Shown one piece after another: positions 63,071-64,000 of a stretch of DNA of 64,000 bases. This DNA comes from Pseudomonas azerbaijanoccidentalis (lineage in GTDB: Bacteria > Pseudomonadota > Gammaproteobacteria > Pseudomonadales > Pseudomonadaceae). Location of the stretch: the NCBI RefSeq assembly GCF_019145495.1, contig NZ_JAHSTU010000011.1, positions 1 through 64,000 of the forward strand. Reading direction: 5' to 3'. The notes under the pieces were generated by a model. The model was not told the DNA's origin. It made no database searches and worked only from the letters and a program-made list of their open reading frames with translations. A program made the position numbers and the translations under genes. How positions within the stretch are numbered: position 1 is the first letter of the stretch; every line of letters starts with the position of its first letter.

Positions 63071-63707
63071 GGAGGTACGCGTAAAAAACTCGCTTGACTC
63101 TCAGATCTGTATTCATGTCCGGAATACTAGAACTATGCGAGCTAATACTAAACGTAAAAACGCGTAGTTGAGCAGCGAAGGAGATTAAGAGACAGTTGGG
63201 TTCGGTTTTTTTTTTTTGAGATCTGGATTCAGCGTGTTTGAGCCTCACTCGCGCACCTCCGCTGAGGTAATAGTCAAAATTTAGTTAGGTATGCGAGGGT
63301 ATTGTTAAAGGGGTCAGCGTTTGCGGTGATCCCTCAAGGCCGCCCAGCAGAGCAGGTTTTGATTCGTAGACGCGAGTGTACTCGAATCAATGACCCCCAC
63401 CATGTCAGGGTTGCCCGGAAACGAACACAATTAGTTAATAAACAAGGAAGATGATACGGCTTGCAGGACGTAAAAAACCATCGCGTCACCCTATAAGAAT
63501 CAATAATTTGGCGTTATATATTCCTACAGTGGTTGCTCTCTATCCTCATTAGCGTTTCGCCAATCGCTCCTACCAAAACTAATTTCCTTCTACGCCTCTG
63601 CCATCGCAGAGGAATCGCGCCGCAAAATTCAGACCCACTCCCCACTCGGCTGTACCAAAGTTTCTTAGGTAACCATATGCTGTGATTGGTCTGAACGTGG
63701 ATAATAC
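63071..63707. other. gene-free, AT-rich right-hand junction
   Basis: 637 bases with stop codons in all frames. AAGGAGGT immediately after the glycosyltransferase stop (63070-63077) is a near-perfect ribosome binding sequence with no start codon within reach. A run of 12 T (63207-63218) follows. TTGATTCG (63359-63366) and CGAATCAA (63383-63390) form an inverted repeat. No coding segment or known element is recognised. Confidence 0.5.
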
Positions 63708-64000
63708 TTAGTTGGTTACAGTGGATTGAGTGGGGCCAGTGCTAAGGAGTTGCGGCGTCATATGATGCATAAAGCCGAACCAGTCATTTTCACGGGGGCG
63801 CTCTGGAGGTGTTCGCACATAGTCGACTTGTTCAAGTACCACTATATCGCTCTGATCAATGTCGCGTGCCACTTGGTGGATGATTTTTGTCTGCGGCACG
63901 TCCTCACCTTCGGATGAAAGATGCTCGCCTGTACCCGATTTTATGGCGTATCTACTCCGCAAATAACCCGAATAGACTAACTCACTGTATGCACTTGAGT
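63708..64000 (-). CDS. possible 3' end of a gene running off the right edge
   Basis: A minus-strand frame with a stop at 63708 and no stop before the window end, so at least 97 residues. It includes RYAIKSGTGEHLSSEGEDVP, RDIDQSDIVVLEQVDYV and PRENDWFGFMHHM. No family is recognised; the composition is protein-like and the codons are AT-rich, as in O-antigen locus genes. The internal start used by gene finders (TTG 63962) is probably not real. Confidence 0.35.
   Translation of the reverse strand, partial: SSAYSELVYSGYLRSRYAIKSGTGEHLSSEGEDVPQTKIIHQVARDIDQSDIVVLEQVDYVRTPPERPRENDWFGFMHHMTPQLLSTGPTQSTVTN

Noticed and set aside
63726..63917. 63-codon plus-strand frame at the right edge
   Set aside because: No ribosome binding site or recognisable motif. 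The opposite strand has a longer frame that stays open to the window end.

Overview
The window is a chromosomal segment of a fluorescent-group Pseudomonas. The evidence is the conserved order of neighbouring housekeeping genes (yciK-mupP-ubiG-mtaD / mtnA / gyrA-serC-pheA-hisC-tyrA::aroA-cmk-rpsA-ihfB), a GyrA with Thr83, a CsrA/RsmA-type regulator, an NAGGN osmolyte cassette, an UndA orthologue, and many short REP palindromes of the kinds found between Pseudomonas genes. No tRNA, rRNA, CRISPR array, insertion sequence or prophage gene was recognised.

Layout. 0-10 kb: a solute-binding protein, two lipoproteins (DUF4398 and OmpA-like), a MocR regulator with a clear palindromic operator, small envelope proteins, a large LTA-synthase-like membrane sulfatase, a tiny DUF3309 protein, an SDR, YnfA and csrA. 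10-15 kb: the N-acetylglutaminylglutamine amide (NAGGN) osmoprotectant cassette (asnO-ngg-M42 peptidase) on the minus strand. 15-28 kb: mnmC, polyphosphate:AMP phosphotransferase, a thiolase, an EamA transporter, fumC, bolA, trhO, a DsbA-family protein and an ABC exporter. 28-32.5 kb: a GGDEF/EAL protein, undA (1-undecene formation) and a second GGDEF protein. 32.8-37.6 kb: envelope recycling, ubiquinone and methylthioadenosine salvage. 38-50.2 kb: gyrA and the aromatic-amino-acid supra-operon running into cmk, rpsA, ihfB and a LapA-like protein.

50.3-63.1 kb is a polysaccharide (probable O-antigen) locus placed directly after ihfB/lapA, the position used by the P. aeruginosa O-specific antigen cluster. 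It has rmlB-rmlD-rmlA (no rmlC in the window), manC and a phosphomannomutase, then a tightly overlapping export and assembly operon: Wzm, Wzt with a C-terminal extension, a methyltransferase and a 1052-residue double glycosyltransferase. This is the layout of an ABC-transporter-dependent, end-capped O-antigen rather than a Wzy-dependent one. The last 0.9 kb looks like a degraded junction, with a possible minus-strand gene entering from the right edge.

The strongest points for a second look are the undA orthologue with all ligand positions preserved, the class II-type EPSP synthase fused to prephenate dehydrogenase, the Wzm/Wzt/methyltransferase/double-glycosyltransferase module, the missing rmlC, the MocR operator, paired hairpins between manC and manB, and the absence of REP elements from the O-antigen region although they are frequent before it. 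I did not find a clearly undescribed defence or mobile system.
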